Shown piece by piece: positions 4,922-6,808 of a stretch of 6,808 nucleotides of DNA. Positions within the stretch are counted from its first letter, which is position 1. The number at the start of each line of letters is the position of its first letter. Origin of the DNA: QHWK01 sp035315685 (GTDB taxonomy: Bacteria; Acidobacteriota; Vicinamibacteria; Vicinamibacterales; CAVVIG01); contig DATFXR010000208.1 in NCBI GenBank assembly GCA_035315685.1, positions 1 through 6,808 on the forward strand, read 5' to 3'. Below the pieces are notes generated by a model, which was not told the DNA's origin, did not search any database, and saw only the letters and a program-made list of their open reading frames with translations. A program made the position numbers and the translations under genes.

Positions 4922-6036
4922 GGCAGCGTCTGCGCCTCCACCGACAGCACGGCCGGCAGATGCTCGGCGATCGGTTCCCAGGTGTCGCCGGCGTCGGCCG
5001 ACGCGTAGACCTGACCGCCGGTCGTGCCGAAGTACACGCCGCACCGGTCCAGCGCATCGACCGACATCGCGTCGCGGAGAACGTTCACGTAGCAGTCGCT
5101 CTGAGGCAGCCCTTTCGTGAGCGGTTCCCACTCGTCGCCGCCGGTGCGACTGCGGTATACGCGAAGCTTGCCATCAGGCGGGTAATGCTCCGAATCGCTC
5201 TTGATCGGCACGACGTAGATGGTCTCCGGTTCGTGCGCGTGCACGTCAATCGGAAAGCCGAAGTCGGTCGGCAGATTGCCGCTCACCTCGCGCCACGACT
5301 CACCGCCGTCGTCGGACCGCATCACGTCCCAGTGCTTCTGCATGAAGAGCGTATTCGGACGCGAGCGATGCAGCGCGATCCGGTGGACGCAGTGGCCGAC
5401 TTCCGCCGTCTTGTCGGGTATGTGGTCGGAGCGCAGCCCCTGATTGATCGGTTTCCAGGTCGTGCCGCCGTCGTCGGTCCGGAACGCACCCGCCGCGGAG
5501 ATCGCGATGAAGATCCGTTGCGCGTTGCTTGGATCGATCAGGATGGTATGAAGACAGAGTCCGCCTGCGCCCGGCTGCCACTTCGATCCGGTGCCGTGGT
5601 TGCGCAGCCCGGGCAGCTCGTGCCAGCTCCTGCCGCCGTCGGTCGTGCGGAACATCGCGGCGTCTTCCACGCCGGCATACACCGCGTCGGGATCCGCGTG
5701 CGACGGTTCGAGGTGCCAGACGCGTTTGAATTCCCATGGGTGCGGCGTCCCGTCGTACCACTGATGGGTGCCCGCGACGCCGTCATAGAGGAACTTGTTG
5801 TCGACGGCCTCCCAGGTCTTGCCGCCGTCGTTCGATCGCTGGATGAGCTGACCGAACCAGCTCGTGCCCTGCGACGCGTACAGTCGGTTCGGATCGGCCG
5901 GCGACCCCTTCAGGTGATACAGCTCCCAGCCGCCGAAATGTGGTCCCTCGACGCTCCAGTGCTCCCGCTTGCCGTCCGCGGTCAGGACGAACGCGCCTTT
6001 GCGCGTTCCCACCAGCAGGCGTACTCCGCTCATCAT
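4918..6036 (-). CDS. Asp-box (BNR) repeat beta-propeller protein, sialidase-like fold
   Basis: 372 aa, no signal peptide, so probably cytoplasmic. Six Asp-box motifs (S-x-D-x-G-x-T-W) occur: 68-75 SNDGGKTW, 131-138 TTDGGRSW, 187-194 TDDGGTTW, 241-248 SDDGGESW, 296-303 SRTGGDEW (Asp lost) and 346-353 SADAGDTW. Their spacing of 43-63 residues fits one box per propeller blade. The opening VRLLVGTRKGAFVLTADG is typical of this group of BNR proteins, often labelled exo-alpha-sialidase or glycosyl hydrolase. The Arg triad of true sialidases is not evident, so catalytic activity should not be assumed. The start is ATGATG at 6036/6033; AAGGAG (6040-6045) is 3 bases from the first and 6 from the second ATG, so 6033 may be the real start. 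It is the first gene of an operon with the MoaD-like gene. Confidence 0.9.
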   Translation of the reverse strand: MMSGVRLLVGTRKGAFVLTADGKREHWSVEGPHFGGWELYHLKGSPADPNRLYASQGTSWFGQLIQRSNDGGKTWEAVDNKFLYDGVAGTHQWYDGTPHPWEFKRVWHLEPSHADPDAVYAGVEDAAMFRTTDGGRSWHELPGLRNHGTGSKWQPGAGGLCLHTILIDPSNAQRIFIAISAAGAFRTDDGGTTWKPINQGLRSDHIPDKTAEVGHCVHRIALHRSRPNTLFMQKHWDVMRSDDGGESWREVSGNLPTDFGFPIDVHAHEPETIYVVPIKSDSEHYPPDGKLRVYRSRTGGDEWEPLTKGLPQSDCYVNVLRDAMSVDALDRCGVYFGTTGGQVYASADAGDTWEPIAEHLPAVLSVEAQTLP

Positions 6037-6087
6037 GCGCTCCTTCGTCGGCGACGATCGCTATCCGGAACACTACCGCGGATCGTG

Positions 6088-6166
6088 GGTCCGGCTAAAG
6101 CCGGACACTACCGCTGATCCGATAGAGAAGAGCCGAGTTCCCGTAGTGTCCGGGTTTAGCCGGACC
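6088..6166. repeat. REPIN-like inverted doublet, GTCCGGC...GCCGGAC core
   Basis: Arm 1 (6088-6111) and arm 2 (6143-6166) are 24-base inverted copies with one mismatch (at 6100), separated by 31 bases. Each arm is itself a hairpin: GTCCGGC-TAAA-GCCGGAC at 6089-6106 and GTCCGG-GTTTAG-CCGGAC at 6148-6165. A degenerate fragment of the same element (CCGGAACACTACCGCGGATC, 6065-6084) lies just before, comparable with 6101-6119. The arrangement resembles a REP doublet. It sits between the divergent starts of the BNR and amidohydrolase genes; the rest of the 6037-6253 gap holds only their start signals. Confidence 0.75.
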
Positions 6167-6216
6167 ATCCCCCTGAATTGTCGATCAGGCAGGCCCGGGA
6201 TCGACATCGGTCGCGT

Positions 6217-6245
6217 TATAGTCGCGGCGTTCACCTCCAGCGGAG
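6217..6245 (+). promoter_or_regulatory. Candidate -10 box and ribosome site of the amidohydrolase gene
   Basis: TATAGT at 6217-6222 matches the -10 consensus at 5 of 6 positions, but no convincing -35 is seen at the right distance. GGAG at 6242-6245 lies 8 bases before ATG 6254. Transcription from this box would give a leader of about 25 nt. Confidence 0.45.
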
Positions 6246-6253
6246 ATTTCCTT

Positions 6254-6808
6254 ATGCCTTCCAGGGTCATCGTTGCGGCCGCCAGCCTGGCCACCGTCCT
6301 TGCGTTTTCCGCGGCGCCGCGGGCGCAGGCGCCGAAACATGTCGCGCTCGTCGGCGGAATGCTCCTGACCGGCTATGACGTGCCGCCGATCCATCACGCG
6401 ACCGTGCTCATCGAAGGCACTAAAATCGCGCAGGCCGGACCGTCTTCCGAGGTGAAGGTCCCGGCGAACGCCACGGTGATCGACACCACTGGGCGGACGA
6501 TGCTGCCGGGGCTCATCGAGACGCATGGCCATCTCATCGTGCTCGGCCATGGCAGCTACGACACCTGGTTTCCGTGGATCAAGGCGCACGGCGGTGACGC
6601 GATGCTCACCAGGGTGATGGAGGTGGCGGCGCGACAGCTGCTGATGGCCGGCGTGACGACCACGATCGATCTTGGTGCGCCGCTGCAGCCCAGCCTTTCG
6701 ATTCGCGATCGGATCAACAAGGGGGAGATCGCCGGCACGCGGGTGTTCGTGAGCGGTCCATGGATCTCCCGTGGCGCCGGCGGCGCGATGCAGGAGGGGT
6801 TCGGCGGC
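6254..6808 (+). CDS. Secreted metal-dependent amidohydrolase (3' partial)
   Basis: 185 residues are visible, open to the right edge. The start is ATG 6254 with GGAG 8 bases upstream. Residues 1-26 are a signal peptide: basic start (MPSR), hydrophobic core VIVAAASLATVLAFSAA, and an Ala-x-Ala site (AQA, 24-26). The mature part opens with the amidohydrolase beta-sandwich (HVALVGGMLLTG 29-40, ATVLIEGTKIAQAGP 49-63, ATVIDTTGRTMLPGLIETHG 73-92) and the metal-binding HxH, H91 and H93. GVTTTIDLG (133-141) continues the TIM-barrel pattern. The family (imidazolonepropionase/prolidase-like amidohydrolases) hydrolyses C-N bonds in cyclic amides or peptides. The later metal ligands lie outside the window, so the substrate cannot be judged. 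The product is probably periplasmic. Confidence 0.92.
   Translation, partial: MPSRVIVAAASLATVLAFSAAPRAQAPKHVALVGGMLLTGYDVPPIHHATVLIEGTKIAQAGPSSEVKVPANATVIDTTGRTMLPGLIETHGHLIVLGHGSYDTWFPWIKAHGGDAMLTRVMEVAARQLLMAGVTTTIDLGAPLQPSLSIRDRINKGEIAGTRVFVSGPWISRGAGGAMQEGFGG

Noticed and set aside
4599..5131. Longer minus-strand frames over the MoaD-like gene with starts at 5057 and 5131
   Set aside because: The 5057 frame is out of phase with the beta-grasp protein. The 5131 start would add an arginine-rich stretch overlapping the BNR gene; the family pattern begins at the ATG at 4921, which has the ATGA overlap.
4960..6117. 385-residue open frame on the plus strand opposite the BNR gene
   Set aside because: It is the mirror of a GC-rich gene with six clear Asp boxes. 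The frame has no recognisable domain and ends inside the REP-like repeat (VGPAKAGHYR is the translated repeat).

Overview
The window is GC-rich (mostly G/C at third codon positions) and carries a gene mix typical of environmental Acidobacteriota, perhaps the Vicinamibacteria: a secreted PASTA protein, an Asp-box (BNR) protein paired with a MoaD/ThiS-like protein, a secreted amidohydrolase, and intergenic repeats with a GTCCGGC...GCCGGAC core. The taxonomic guess rests on recall of such genomes, not on a marker gene. No rRNA, tRNA, CRISPR array, transposase or phage gene is visible, and no gene-free stretch exceeds about 220 bases.

Layout. (1) 1-1029, plus: 3' part of an extracellular protein with two PASTA repeats and a C-terminal beta-rich domain; the true start is off the left edge. 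(2) 1056-1592, minus: small DUF5655-type protein with an N-terminal zinc-knuckle-like motif. (3) 1657-2820, plus: 387-aa soluble protein of unknown function, divergent from gene 2. (4) 2762-3769, minus: EamA/YedA-type exporter, whose 3' end overlaps gene 3 by 59 bases. (5) 3834-4502, plus: CGNR zinc-finger/ABATE regulator, divergent from the exporter. (6) 4622-6036, minus: a two-gene operon, BNR-repeat protein then MoaD/ThiS-like protein, joined by an ATGA stop/start overlap. (7) 6254-6808, plus: start of a secreted metal-dependent amidohydrolase, running off the right edge.

The best functional story is the exporter/regulator pair. Their 64-base divergent spacer holds a near-consensus promoter for the exporter and two copies of GTAACC-N18-GGTTAC, 42 bp apart (four helical turns), covering -35, -10, ribosome site and both start codons. 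This looks like the operator of an autoregulated switch. The second module of interest is the BNR/MoaD-like pair, in which a ubiquitin-fold protein ending in Gly-Gly is translationally coupled to a six-Asp-box protein with no molybdopterin or thiamine gene in sight.

Two intergenic regions hold repeats: an AT-rich oligomer inverted repeat (4489-4619), which also supplies the stop codon of the regulator gene, and a REPIN-like doublet (6088-6166) upstream of the BNR gene.
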